Source: CBDUXT01 sp965371245
GTDB taxonomy: Bacteria; Planctomycetota; Phycisphaerae; UBA1845
Direction: 5' to 3'
Assembly: GCA_965371245.1 (NCBI GenBank)
Contig: CBDUXT010000016.1
Coordinates: 9,418-73,417, forward strand
Length of the DNA stretch: 64,000 nucleotides
The translations under genes and the position numbers were made by a program. Within the stretch, counting starts at the first letter, position 1. Each line of letters begins with the position of its first letter. The notes beneath the pieces are model-generated. The model did not search any database, was not told the DNA's origin, and saw nothing but the letters and a program-made list of their open reading frames with translations. Below, one piece after another: positions 42,405-50,026 of the stretch.

Positions 42405-44504
42405 CTACGGCGGAAGTGATCGACCGAACCATTCGTCGTAGCCCTCGGCGCCGTTGAACAGGTCAATCAGGCGCAAGAGGTCGGCCGGGCTTGGCTGACT
42501 CGAGCGGTCGAGGTCGGTGGACCAGATCGGTCTTTTGGGGCCGATCTCGTTGAGGGCGTCGTGGAGTTCGAAGACGTCATTGGTGTCGGTCACACCGTCG
42601 GCGTTGACGTCGCCCGGCAGGAACCCGAGGGTGACACTGAGGTTGCTGTTGGTGTCGGTGATGGTTGCCCGCGTGCCCGGCTCAAGCGGCTTGTCGAACG
42701 TGAGACGAACGGTGCGGGCGCCGAGCTGTTCAAAACCGGCCACCACGGGCGCCGCGTCGATCCCACCCGCCTGGCTGATGCCGAACGTGGCGACCGCCAA
42801 TAGGCAGGTGTCTCCGTTATACACGAGATCAACCGACTGCCATCCCTGGTTCGTCGTGTCGAGCGGGTTCGTGGGTTGCCGCGCGTCAATGGCGCCATCG
42901 GTGGGAACTGAAAGGAGAATCTCGCGCGCGGTGTTCGCGTCGGTGATCATGATGACAATCGTGCGGCTTCGCGTGGTCCCATCGAACGTGAACGAGCCGG
43001 TCACCGTTGCACAGGTGTCGCTGGTTACGCCGGCGGCCGTCAGCAAACCGCTCCCGTCGATTGTGCCTACGGTCGGTGGGTCCACGGTCCAGACGGCTTG
43101 CGAGGTCACGTCCTCATCGGGCGCGATGAGAAAGTCGGCCGTCGCGGTGAACTGAAGCGTGTCGCCCTCGACCACGGTGTCGGCCGGCGCGGACACGGCC
43201 ACGCGGCGCAGCTCATCGACCGCCAGGCAGATCGGCGTCACGCCGTCTCGGAAGAACGTGATGTCGGGAATGGTCAGCGAGGGGTGAAACCGGTTGCTGC
43301 ACGTCAGGGTTGCGTTCATGGTGAACCCGGGGGTCGAACAACTGCAGTGCCCCGCGCTCCAGTTGTGGCCCAGCTCGTGAGCGGAAAGGTCCGTCGTACA
43401 CGCGAACTGTCCGCAGCAGTCGGATTCAACCACGCTGTAGCCGAACATGGATGAGCAAATGCTGTTTGGCCAGGCAATGCCCACCGTGCCTCCAACGATC
43501 GACTTACCCGTGAAGAGCTGTGCCACGTCGCGATGAACTCCCCCTTGTTCCGCGACCCAGTGGTCTCTGAACCGAAACAGGAGATTGTCTGCGATCTCGC
43601 AGTTCGGGTCGTTGGGCACCGGGAAGTCGCAGTCGGTGTATGGGCTGGCCGCGGCACTGGTTCGCGTAATGATGGTCGTGATGACGTGCCGGATGTTGAC
43701 GTCGCGCTCGTACTGAAGGTTGACCGTGTTGATGACGCTTTCGATCCGCGTCTCCGTCGCTGCGTCGCTGCTGCCGCGGCGCAGGAAGTATTCGAAGTCC
43801 GCATCGATGGCCAGTTCCGCAAACGTCGGCCCGGTGCCGGCGATGGTTCCCAATGACTCTTGCGCCTGGAACTGCGCCACGGCGCCGGCGATGTTCCCCG
43901 GCAACACCTGACAGGTTCCACCGGAGGGGATGATGTCCTGATCGCGGTAGACGGCGTGCTGGTTCGCACCGGCCGCCGCAACCCGCCCGAAGATCGGCTC
44001 GACCCAGACACTCGAGCCGTCCGGCAGGAGCACCCGCGCGATGAGCCCTACGTCGGTGAGGGTGGCCGCGACCACCGCGCCTTCGATCTCCGGCACGGTG
44101 CCGCGCATGGTGGTGACGGGTGTCGCGGGCATTTCGACGTATGAGCCATCGTCGATCTGCGCCAAGACCTTATAGTCGTCCGTCCGATTCGAAAAGGGAA
44201 CGAGTTCCAGTGAACAGGGTCGCCCCTGGATGGGCACGTGGACTGTGGCCGCGCCGCCGAGCCCGCGAGCAGCCCTGATCGTCACAACCTCGCTGGCCGT
44301 GACGCCAAGTGCCATGTTCACGTCGGCCGCCAGGGTACGGACCGCGGAGCGTCCGCCAACGGGTGGCTTTTGCGCATAAGTGGGCGGGCAGAGATGAGCC
44401 AAAAGAGCGGCGGCGGCTAGGTAGACAAGCCTGGACGTGCCGAGGGTTCGTGGCCTCAACTCGCGCGCGCTCCGCGGCCTTGTTTCACTGTGTGGACGTA
44501 CCAA
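42405..44504 (-). CDS. Secreted reprolysin-like zinc metalloprotease with Ig-like and dockerin-type parts
   Basis: A 699-residue protein with a signal peptide (about residues 27-44, ending PPTYAQ). A pro-region of about 190 residues is followed by the M12B-like catalytic domain, with SAHELGHNWSAGHCSC giving the HExxHxxxxxH zinc site. A bacterial Ig-like (BIG2) region starts RVAVSAPADTVVEGDTLQF. At the end, GDVNADGVTDTNDVFELHDAL and a second TDLDRSSQPSPADLLRLIDLF resemble the two halves of a dockerin type I repeat. The start is a TTG at 44504 with no good alternative. A cell-surface or secreted protease role is likely; dockerin-like repeats are widespread in planctomycetes that have no cellulosome. 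Confidence 0.88.
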   Translation of the reverse strand: MVRPHSETRPRSARELRPRTLGTSRLVYLAAAALLAHLCPPTYAQKPPVGGRSAVRTLAADVNMALGVTASEVVTIRAARGLGGAATVHVPIQGRPCSLELVPFSNRTDDYKVLAQIDDGSYVEMPATPVTTMRGTVPEIEGAVVAATLTDVGLIARVLLPDGSSVWVEPIFGRVAAAGANQHAVYRDQDIIPSGGTCQVLPGNIAGAVAQFQAQESLGTIAGTGPTFAELAIDADFEYFLRRGSSDAATETRIESVINTVNLQYERDVNIRHVITTIITRTSAAASPYTDCDFPVPNDPNCEIADNLLFRFRDHWVAEQGGVHRDVAQLFTGKSIVGGTVGIAWPNSICSSMFGYSVVESDCCGQFACTTDLSAHELGHNWSAGHCSCSTPGFTMNATLTCSNRFHPSLTIPDITFFRDGVTPICLAVDELRRVAVSAPADTVVEGDTLQFTATADFLIAPDEDVTSQAVWTVDPPTVGTIDGSGLLTAAGVTSDTCATVTGSFTFDGTTRSRTIVIMITDANTAREILLSVPTDGAIDARQPTNPLDTTNQGWQSVDLVYNGDTCLLAVATFGISQAGGIDAAPVVAGFEQLGARTVRLTFDKPLEPGTRATITDTNSNLSVTLGFLPGDVNADGVTDTNDVFELHDALNEIGPKRPIWSTDLDRSSQPSPADLLRLIDLFNGAEGYDEWFGRSLPP

Positions 44505-45200
44505 TTCGATGTTTCACCCCCATCCCGGATGGAACCAGGCACAGCCTCGCCGTCTGAGCCCCGGTGCGTCGTAGTGTCGTTGTGTCGTCTTCTGATTCTG
44601 ATCGTACGCCACGCACATCCCGTGGGATGCGACGGCCCGTTTTTCGCTCGTTGCGATCGAAGGCGAGCCCCCAGCGTCCGCCCAAGGTGGACCGACGGTA
44701 CGCCTCCACACGGCGTTCAATCGTGCTCGGTTTCAGACGGCACCCCCATTGGCGTTACCTATTATGGATGCCATCAACCGGGTATTCAACTCAAGCCCTA
44801 TAAGAAGTCTCTAACCGGCGGCCGGTGCGTACTGTCTGACTTTTGTAAAGTGGCCGTTCTGCGCCCCCCGCGCGCACGGCGGCCGCGTTGATAATCCCGG
44901 ACTCTTCGCGACCGACCGGTCGCGGGCGCGGCGGTGTCGATGGACGCCGCGCGCCAGCGAGCGTAGGCTGCCGACCGTCCGATATCAGAGTGTTCGCCGC
45001 CCGAAGAGGGTGTATAAGAAGGGTCATGACGAACCGAGCCGCGACCGTGAGGGAGCGATTTCGAGTGCGAAACCGGACCGCTTCCTTACGGGCGCGGCTC
45101 GGAAAGAGCCTTCTTAAACACGCCCTAAGGGACCGACGCGCACCGATGGAAGCGGCGTGGTCGCCAAAGGGGATGCCAGCAGATGACAGGGAGCTTCACC
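44505..45200. other. Divergent intergenic region containing the second hairpin element
   Basis: Nearly 700 bases between the divergent protease and secreted-protein genes. Apart from the 118-bp element at 45006-45123 I see no gene. Several 60-130 codon frames exist here but have no ribosome site or family features. The protease and secreted-protein promoters must be here but were not resolved. Confidence 0.5.
45006..45123 (+). mobile_element. 118-bp hairpin MITE-like element, copy 2
   Basis: Matches the reverse complement of 1728-1845 over its full length with 7 substitutions and no gaps. Ends share a 13-base inverted repeat (GTGTATAAGAAGG against GTGTTTAAGAAGG), and the interior has arms GAGCCGCGACCGTGAGGG and its near complement. 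It lies 77 bases upstream of a secreted protein gene and may affect its expression. Confidence 0.8.
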
Positions 45201-46346
45201 ATGACGCGTTTCGGTCTGACCGCTTCTTTCGTTCTAGCCTTGCTCGCCCTACCGGACGTTCGCGCGATGGGCGACGAGGATGTCAAAACCGTGACGGTCA
45301 CCGGAACGGGAATCTCGGAGCGGGCCGCTCGACACGACGCCCTTCGCAATGCCCTGGAGCAAGGCGCCGGCGTCGAGATCAGTGCGCGGAGCGAAGTGCG
45401 GGACTTCGCCCTGATTCGCGACACGATCTACGCCCGGGCCGACGGCATCGTCACCGACTTCGAGATTCTTGAGCAGGGTGACGCGACCGGCGGGGTCAAG
45501 TTTTGCAGGCTTCGCGCGACCGTCAGTCGAAAAGCCGTCGCGTCTCATTGGGGTGCGCTGCAAAATGTGCTCGAACAGGTCGGGCGACCCGGCGTGGCGG
45601 TCTACATCGACGAACGCATCGACGGCGTGTTACAGGACAGCAGCATCCTCGAAACACAGATCGAGCACCGATTGCTCGAGGTGGGCTTCAACGTCTACGC
45701 CGGCAGCCAGCTTCGCGCCATTGCCGAGCGAGAGTCGGCAGACGCCGCGGCCAACGACAACGCGGCCAAGATGCAAGCGATCGCCAAGAACTTCGGCGCG
45801 CGGATTTTCATCACCGGAACAGCAGGGGCCGACGCCGCGGGTGTCCGCGACCTCGCCGGTCAGGCGGTGGCGATGTACAACTGCGATGCCGCGATCAAGA
45901 TGTATCACACCGACACCGGGCAGTTGCTGGCGAGCGAATCGTTGGCCAACCGGCGCGGCGGCGCTCGCGGGTTCAACGAACACTCTCGCCAGGGCGGCAA
46001 GAAGGCCCTGGAAAACGCCGGCGCGGAACTCGTCGAGGCGTGCTATCAGAACGTGATGAAGCGCTGGGCCACGCGGATCAGCGCCGGTGGCGAGCTGGTT
46101 CTCGAAGTCGAGGGCATGCGCATGATCGACGTCATCAAGCTGAGAAAAAAGCTGCTGGATCTCGACCCCGACCGCATCCGGGCGGTCAACCACTCGCTGT
46201 CGAAGGGGGTGGCCACGTTCCGCATCAAGGCCCGGATGACCGCCGAGGAACTGGCCGAGCACCTGGTCGCGGACGACTGGGCCGCCATCATCGAGGTCGT
46301 CGATCTGTCGGCCAACCGCCTGCAAGCCAAGAAGGTCGGCTCTTAG
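45201..46346 (+). CDS. Exported protein with FlgT/LPP20-like N-terminal domain
   Basis: About 381 residues with a signal peptide (1-22, ending DVRAMG). KTVTVTGTGISERAARHDALRNAL, then EQGAGVEISARSEV, is the pattern of the N-terminal domain of flagellar assembly protein T and of LPP20-type lipoproteins. The middle, DSSILETQIEHRLLEVGFNVY and GARIFITGTAG, resembles the CsgG/TolB-like second domain. The last 90 residues (ELVLEVEGMRMIDVIKLRKK) may be a third. It is probably a periplasmic or outer-membrane-associated protein; no flagellar gene is in the window. The ATG at 45201 has GGAG 8 bases upstream; the frame opens at 45183. A REPIN follows. Confidence 0.7.
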   Translation: MTRFGLTASFVLALLALPDVRAMGDEDVKTVTVTGTGISERAARHDALRNALEQGAGVEISARSEVRDFALIRDTIYARADGIVTDFEILEQGDATGGVKFCRLRATVSRKAVASHWGALQNVLEQVGRPGVAVYIDERIDGVLQDSSILETQIEHRLLEVGFNVYAGSQLRAIAERESADAAANDNAAKMQAIAKNFGARIFITGTAGADAAGVRDLAGQAVAMYNCDAAIKMYHTDTGQLLASESLANRRGGARGFNEHSRQGGKKALENAGAELVEACYQNVMKRWATRISAGGELVLEVEGMRMIDVIKLRKKLLDLDPDRIRAVNHSLSKGVATFRIKARMTAEELAEHLVADDWAAIIEVVDLSANRLQAKKVGS

Positions 46347-46415
46347 TGCCGTGTCCAGAAAGGTGATTCGAGTCTTTGCGGCTCCGATCGCTGGGGGGCA
46401 CCTATTTGAAGGAAC

Positions 46416-46475
46416 GTAGAGCGGGCTATTGCCCGCCGTTTACTCGACCGAACGGCGGGCAATAGCCCGCCCTAC
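46416..46475. repeat. GTAG-headed REPIN, copy B
   Basis: Begins GTAG and ends CTAC, so both heads are intact. The arms 46421-46440 and 46451-46470 are perfect 20-bp inverted repeats (GCGGGCTATTGCCCGCCGTT and its complement) around a 10-base loop TACTCGACCG. Each arm is also a smaller hairpin. It lies between the FlgT-like gene and the convergent thioesterase and is likely to stop transcription in both directions. Confidence 0.85.
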
Positions 46476-46481
46476 CCGCTC

Positions 46482-46871
46482 CTAGCTTGCCTCGATGTGC
46501 CGAATCAGGTGATCTTTCTTCATGACCACCTGGACCTGCTTGCCCTTGGCGAGCAGTCGCCCGTCGAGGTGGGCGGTCAGGTTGCACACGACGCGGCGCG
46601 GTGACGCCTCGACCAGCTCGGCGCGGATCAACACCGTCCGTCCGACAGGGCAGGGCGCCAGATGATCAACGCTGACGTGGGCGCCGATCCCTTCCTCGTG
46701 GTCCTCCAGGTAGTCCACCAGCACCTTGCGGGCGGCCAACTCGAAATGGTGTGCTACCGACCACGTGGAATAGCATCGATGGACGATGACGCCGTCGAAG
46801 GCCGGGCACATGGCCTCCGTCACGACGATGCTGATTTCACGCGTGATGCCCGGGACGAACCCTGGTTTCAT
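46482..46871 (-). CDS. Thioesterase of the FlK-like hotdog family
   Basis: About 129 residues, normal for a single hotdog domain. TEAMCPAFDGVIVHRCYSTW, AHHFELAARKVLVDYLEDHEEG, GAHVSVDHLAPCPVGRTVLI and ASPRRVVCNLTAHLDGRLLAKG match acyl-CoA thioesterases of the fluoroacetyl-CoA thioesterase type. The Thr-Glu-His set (T in the first block, E in FELAAR, H in DHLAPCP) is present. The ATG at 46871 was preferred over the longer frame to 46943. Its acyl substrate is unknown. It stands alone; the gap to the next gene is short. Confidence 0.8.
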   Translation of the reverse strand: MKPGFVPGITREISIVVTEAMCPAFDGVIVHRCYSTWSVAHHFELAARKVLVDYLEDHEEGIGAHVSVDHLAPCPVGRTVLIRAELVEASPRRVVCNLTAHLDGRLLAKGKQVQVVMKKDHLIRHIEAS

Positions 46872-47125
46872 GGCAAACTCTATCCAGCGGCCCCAAGCGT
46901 AGGCCCCGGAATCCCGCGGCGGTGGGCCAGGCGGCGTGCCCACGGGCCTATTCGGCGACTGTTGCCTCGGAGCGACCCGGCGCTGACGAAGCTCGGCCGC
47001 GACGATTCCACCTGCGTCTTGGGGTCAAAAACGCCCATCCGCCACTCTATCTGTCGGCCCGCCGCCCGGCAATCGGCACCTGTGGATTGTTGACGACGGA
47101 CATGGGTGCGGTACAATAAGGGGCT

Positions 47126-47767
47126 ATGCCAAACGGACGAATCAGCTTCTTAGCGGCCGCTCTTGCGCTGCTCGCGATCGCGCCGGTCGTCGCTGCGCCC
47201 AAGACGGGCGTGTCCTGGCAGTTGGACATGCGGTTCCACGACCCCCAGCGTATCGAGATCGTCCATCCGGGCGACACGGAGCCGACGGTCTACTGGTATC
47301 TGATCTACGAGGTCACCAACAATACCGGACGTGACCGACAGTTTTTCCCGTCGTTTCGCCTGGTGACCGGTACGCTTCAGGTGGTGGAAGGCGGTGCCAA
47401 CATCAGCCCGACGATCTACAACCGGGTCATCGCCCGGCACCGGCGGGAGTTTCCGTTCCTGGCGCCGCCCGTGAAGGTAACCGGGCTCCTGCTTCAAGGA
47501 CGCGAGAACGCCCGGGCATCGGTTGCGATCTTCCGTGATTTCGACCCAAACGCCGCTCGGTTCACGATCTACGCCGCGGGCTTGTCCGGCGATTTCCAGC
47601 GTTCGCCGAATCCGGCGTTCGACCGTAACGAAAAAGAATCCGCGAGCAACCGGCGACATTTTCACCACCGTCGAACCCTTGCGATTGAATATGAGTTGCC
47701 GGGTGATCCGGCCTTCAGGAGCCGGGTAAAGCCCATCCGCCGCCTTCGGCAATGGGTCATGCGATAG
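47126..47767 (+). CDS. Exported protein of unknown function
   Basis: A 213-residue protein with a signal peptide (1-24, ending PVVAAPK). VYWYLIYEVTNNTGRDRQFFPSF is a beta-rich segment typical of many small planctomycete secreted proteins, followed by a Cys-free basic C-terminal tail (RRLRQWVMR). I do not recognise a family. It lies 75 bases upstream of rpmA but is unlikely to be part of the ribosomal operon because it has no role in translation. Confidence 0.6.
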   Translation: MPNGRISFLAAALALLAIAPVVAAPKTGVSWQLDMRFHDPQRIEIVHPGDTEPTVYWYLIYEVTNNTGRDRQFFPSFRLVTGTLQVVEGGANISPTIYNRVIARHRREFPFLAPPVKVTGLLLQGRENARASVAIFRDFDPNAARFTIYAAGLSGDFQRSPNPAFDRNEKESASNRRHFHHRRTLAIEYELPGDPAFRSRVKPIRRLRQWVMR

Positions 47768-47842
47768 AGACGCTCGCTTTTGATGCGGAATCAGGGCGGC
47801 TGATCGCCCCTGGCCCGTGCGAGCATTCAGGAGTCAACCGAT

Positions 47843-48088
47843 ATGGCACATAAAAAGGGTCAGGGGTCGTCTCGCAACGGTCGTGACAGCAACCCTCAGT
47901 ATCGCGGCGTCAAGCGCTACGCGGGCGAAACCGTGACGGTGGGTACCATCATCATCCGTCAATGCGGCACCCCGCACCTTCCCGGTCGGCACGTCGGCAA
48001 GGGTCGTGATGACACTTTGTTCGCCTTGTCGGACGGCGTCGTCCGGTTCCGCGGCCGAAAGGTCGATGTGGTGCCGGCTTCGGCGTAA
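47843..48088 (+). CDS. rpmA: 50S ribosomal protein bL27
   Basis: An 81-residue ribosomal protein that reaches the peptidyl transferase centre. MAHKKGQGSSRNGRDSNPQY, GVKRYAGETVTVGTIIIRQ, and GKGRDDTLFALSDG are the family blocks. It lacks the cleavable N-terminal extension seen in Firmicutes. It usually follows rplU (bL21), but no rplU is here; the gene upstream is a secreted protein. A hairpin followed by TTTT lies between it and obg. Confidence 0.95.
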   Translation: MAHKKGQGSSRNGRDSNPQYRGVKRYAGETVTVGTIIIRQCGTPHLPGRHVGKGRDDTLFALSDGVVRFRGRKVDVVPASA

Positions 48089-48114
48089 CCGACAGACGTT
48101 TTGGTGTAAGATCT

Positions 48115-48148
48115 CCGGAGGATGGCCACGGTGCCGTCCTCCGTTTTC
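48115..48148 (+). terminator. Terminator or attenuator hairpin between rpmA and obg
   Basis: CGGAGGA (48116-48122) pairs with TCCTCCG (48137-48143) and is followed by TTTT. The loop is 14 bases. It could reduce read-through from rpmA into obg. Confidence 0.5.
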
Positions 48149-48179
48149 ATAGCCCCGCAAGCAAAAGCCGCGGTTCCTC

Positions 48180-49229
48180 ATGTTCATCGACGAAGCCGAA
48201 ATCCAGGTTCGCGCGGGTAAAGGGGGCGACGGCTGCCTCAGCTTTCGACGCGAGAAGTACATCCCCAAGGGCGGTCCCGACGGCGGCGACGGGGGCGACG
48301 GGGGAAGCGTATACGCCGAGGCCACACCGGGCGTCGATACGCTGCTCGATTTCTCCGGGCGACACCACTGGTACGCCGCGAACGGACAGCCGGGCGAAAG
48401 CAAGAACAAGTCGGGTCGAAAGGGTGGTGACCTCATCCTCCAACTGCCGCCCGGCACGCTGATCTACGACTGCGAGACCAACGTTCGCATCAAGGACCTC
48501 TCCGACGTGGGCGAGCGGATCACGATCGCACAAGGCGGTCGGGGCGGACGGGGCAACACCCGCTTCGCGCGGGCAACGAATCAGACGCCGCGGGAGTTTG
48601 AGACCGGTACCCCGGGTCAGGAGCGCCGCCTCCGTCTCGAACTCAAGCTCATCGCCGACGTAGGTATCGTGGGCATGCCCAACGCGGGCAAGAGCACGCT
48701 CCTGGCACGCATATCCAAGGCCCGCCCGAAGATCGCGGACTATCCGTTCACGACGTTGAGACCGCAGCTCGGCATTGTGGAACTGACAGGACAGCGCCGC
48801 TTCGTGATGGCCGACATCCCCGGGCTCATCGAGGGAGCCCACGACGGCGCCGGCTTGGGTGATGCCTTCTTGAGGCACATCGAGCGGACTCGCGTCATTT
48901 TGCACATGGTCGATGTGGGCTCGGACGATCCGCCGCTTCCACCGGCAGAGGCCTATCGGGCGATTCGCGCGGAACTTGCCCGGTTCAGTGATACATTGGC
49001 CGGGAAAGACGAGTTGATTGTGGGCAGCAAGCTGGACCTGACCGATGGCGAGGAGCCCATAGGGGCGTTCGCCGAGGAGATTGGCAAGAAGGTCTTGCCG
49101 GTCAGCGCGGTCAGCGGTAAAGGAGTGTCGGCGCTGTTGGAAGCGCTGTGGCCGCTTGTCGGCCGAGGCAAGGAGGCGCGACCGGCCGATCCGGTCCTTC
49201 CTACTCCACCGCACCGGACGCAGACATGA
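48180..49229 (+). CDS. obg: Obg family GTPase
   Basis: A 349-residue GTPase of 50S ribosome assembly and stress response. The N-terminal glycine-rich Obg fold has GKGGDGCLSFRREK, GGPDGGDGGDGGSV and GGRGGRGNTRFARATNQTPR. The G domain has G1 GMPNAGKSTLL, G3 DIPGLIEGAHDGAG and G5 SAVSG. G4 reads GSKLD instead of NKxD, so the base-specifying Asn is Ser near residue 283. The C-terminal domain is short. The TGA stop overlaps the ATG of coaX (ATGA), so it is coupled with the next two genes. Confidence 0.95.
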   Translation: MFIDEAEIQVRAGKGGDGCLSFRREKYIPKGGPDGGDGGDGGSVYAEATPGVDTLLDFSGRHHWYAANGQPGESKNKSGRKGGDLILQLPPGTLIYDCETNVRIKDLSDVGERITIAQGGRGGRGNTRFARATNQTPREFETGTPGQERRLRLELKLIADVGIVGMPNAGKSTLLARISKARPKIADYPFTTLRPQLGIVELTGQRRFVMADIPGLIEGAHDGAGLGDAFLRHIERTRVILHMVDVGSDDPPLPPAEAYRAIRAELARFSDTLAGKDELIVGSKLDLTDGEEPIGAFAEEIGKKVLPVSAVSGKGVSALLEALWPLVGRGKEARPADPVLPTPPHRTQT

Positions 49230-50026
49230 TCTACAAAGTACCCCCATTTGATCCCGATGCCCCGATCATCGTCATCGACATCGGCAACACCACGGTGACG
49301 CTCGCCACGTGGCAATCAGACCGACTGAACGCCTCGTTGTCCGTCCCCACGACGGATCAGACGGCCTTTTCCGAGGCGTATTCGGCCCATTTGGACTCGT
49401 CGGACCGCGGGTCCATCGGCGCGACGGTGATCGCCTCCGTCGTCCCCGAGGCGCTTGAACGCATTCGTGAGTTCATAGACGGCCGGCAGGACAAAGAGCC
49501 GCTGGTCGTCGGTGAGTCCGTTCCGCTTCCGATCGATGTGAAGGTTGCGGACCCCCGGCTGATCGGGGTTGATCGGGTGTGTGCCGCCGCGGCCGCCTTT
49601 GACAAACTTGAGAGAGGTTGCACGGTCGTGGACTTCGGGTCGGCCGTCACGGTCGATCTGATCGACGACGACGGAGTTCTGCTCGGCGGGGCCATCATGC
49701 CGGGCATCAAGATGCAACTTCGCGCCTTGCACGAGTTCACCTCTGCGCTCCCGGCGGTGGAGCCGGGGATTCCGGAGCAACCCTATGGGCGCGACACCGA
49801 GGAGGCCATGCAGACCGGAGTCTGCCGCGGAATGGCCGGCGCGGTACGGGCCATTGTCGAGGGCTATGCGTCGCACCTGAACCACTGGCCCGACGTCATC
49901 GCAACCGGCGGTGATGTCGAGTTCGTGGCTCCTCATTGCGACTTTCTGGACACGCTGGTGGCGAACCTGACTCTGCACGGCCTGGGGGTTGCCTACCGTA
50001 AACACATCGCAACGGCTTTGGGATGA
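49226..50026 (+). CDS. coaX: Type III pantothenate kinase
   Basis: First step of coenzyme A synthesis: phosphorylates pantothenate with ATP. A 266-residue protein with VIDIGNTTVTLATW (the DxGNT phosphate loop), DPRLIGVDRVCAAAAAFDKL, VVDFGSAVTVDLIDDDG and GGAIMPGIKMQLRALHEFT. The start at 49226 overlaps the obg stop, and the stop overlaps the mnmE-like start (ATGA), so the three genes form a tight operon. The longer frame from 49148 lies inside obg. Confidence 0.92.
   Translation: MIYKVPPFDPDAPIIVIDIGNTTVTLATWQSDRLNASLSVPTTDQTAFSEAYSAHLDSSDRGSIGATVIASVVPEALERIREFIDGRQDKEPLVVGESVPLPIDVKVADPRLIGVDRVCAAAAAFDKLERGCTVVDFGSAVTVDLIDDDGVLLGGAIMPGIKMQLRALHEFTSALPAVEPGIPEQPYGRDTEEAMQTGVCRGMAGAVRAIVEGYASHLNHWPDVIATGGDVEFVAPHCDFLDTLVANLTLHGLGVAYRKHIATALG

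Noticed and set aside
44490..44891. 133-codon frame in the gap upstream of the secreted protein gene
   Set aside because: Its composition is not protein-like and it has neither ribosome site nor domain features.
27440..46475. CRISPR array
   Set aside because: The repeats are palindromic, dispersed and not evenly spaced, and no cas gene is present; they fit REP/REPIN elements.
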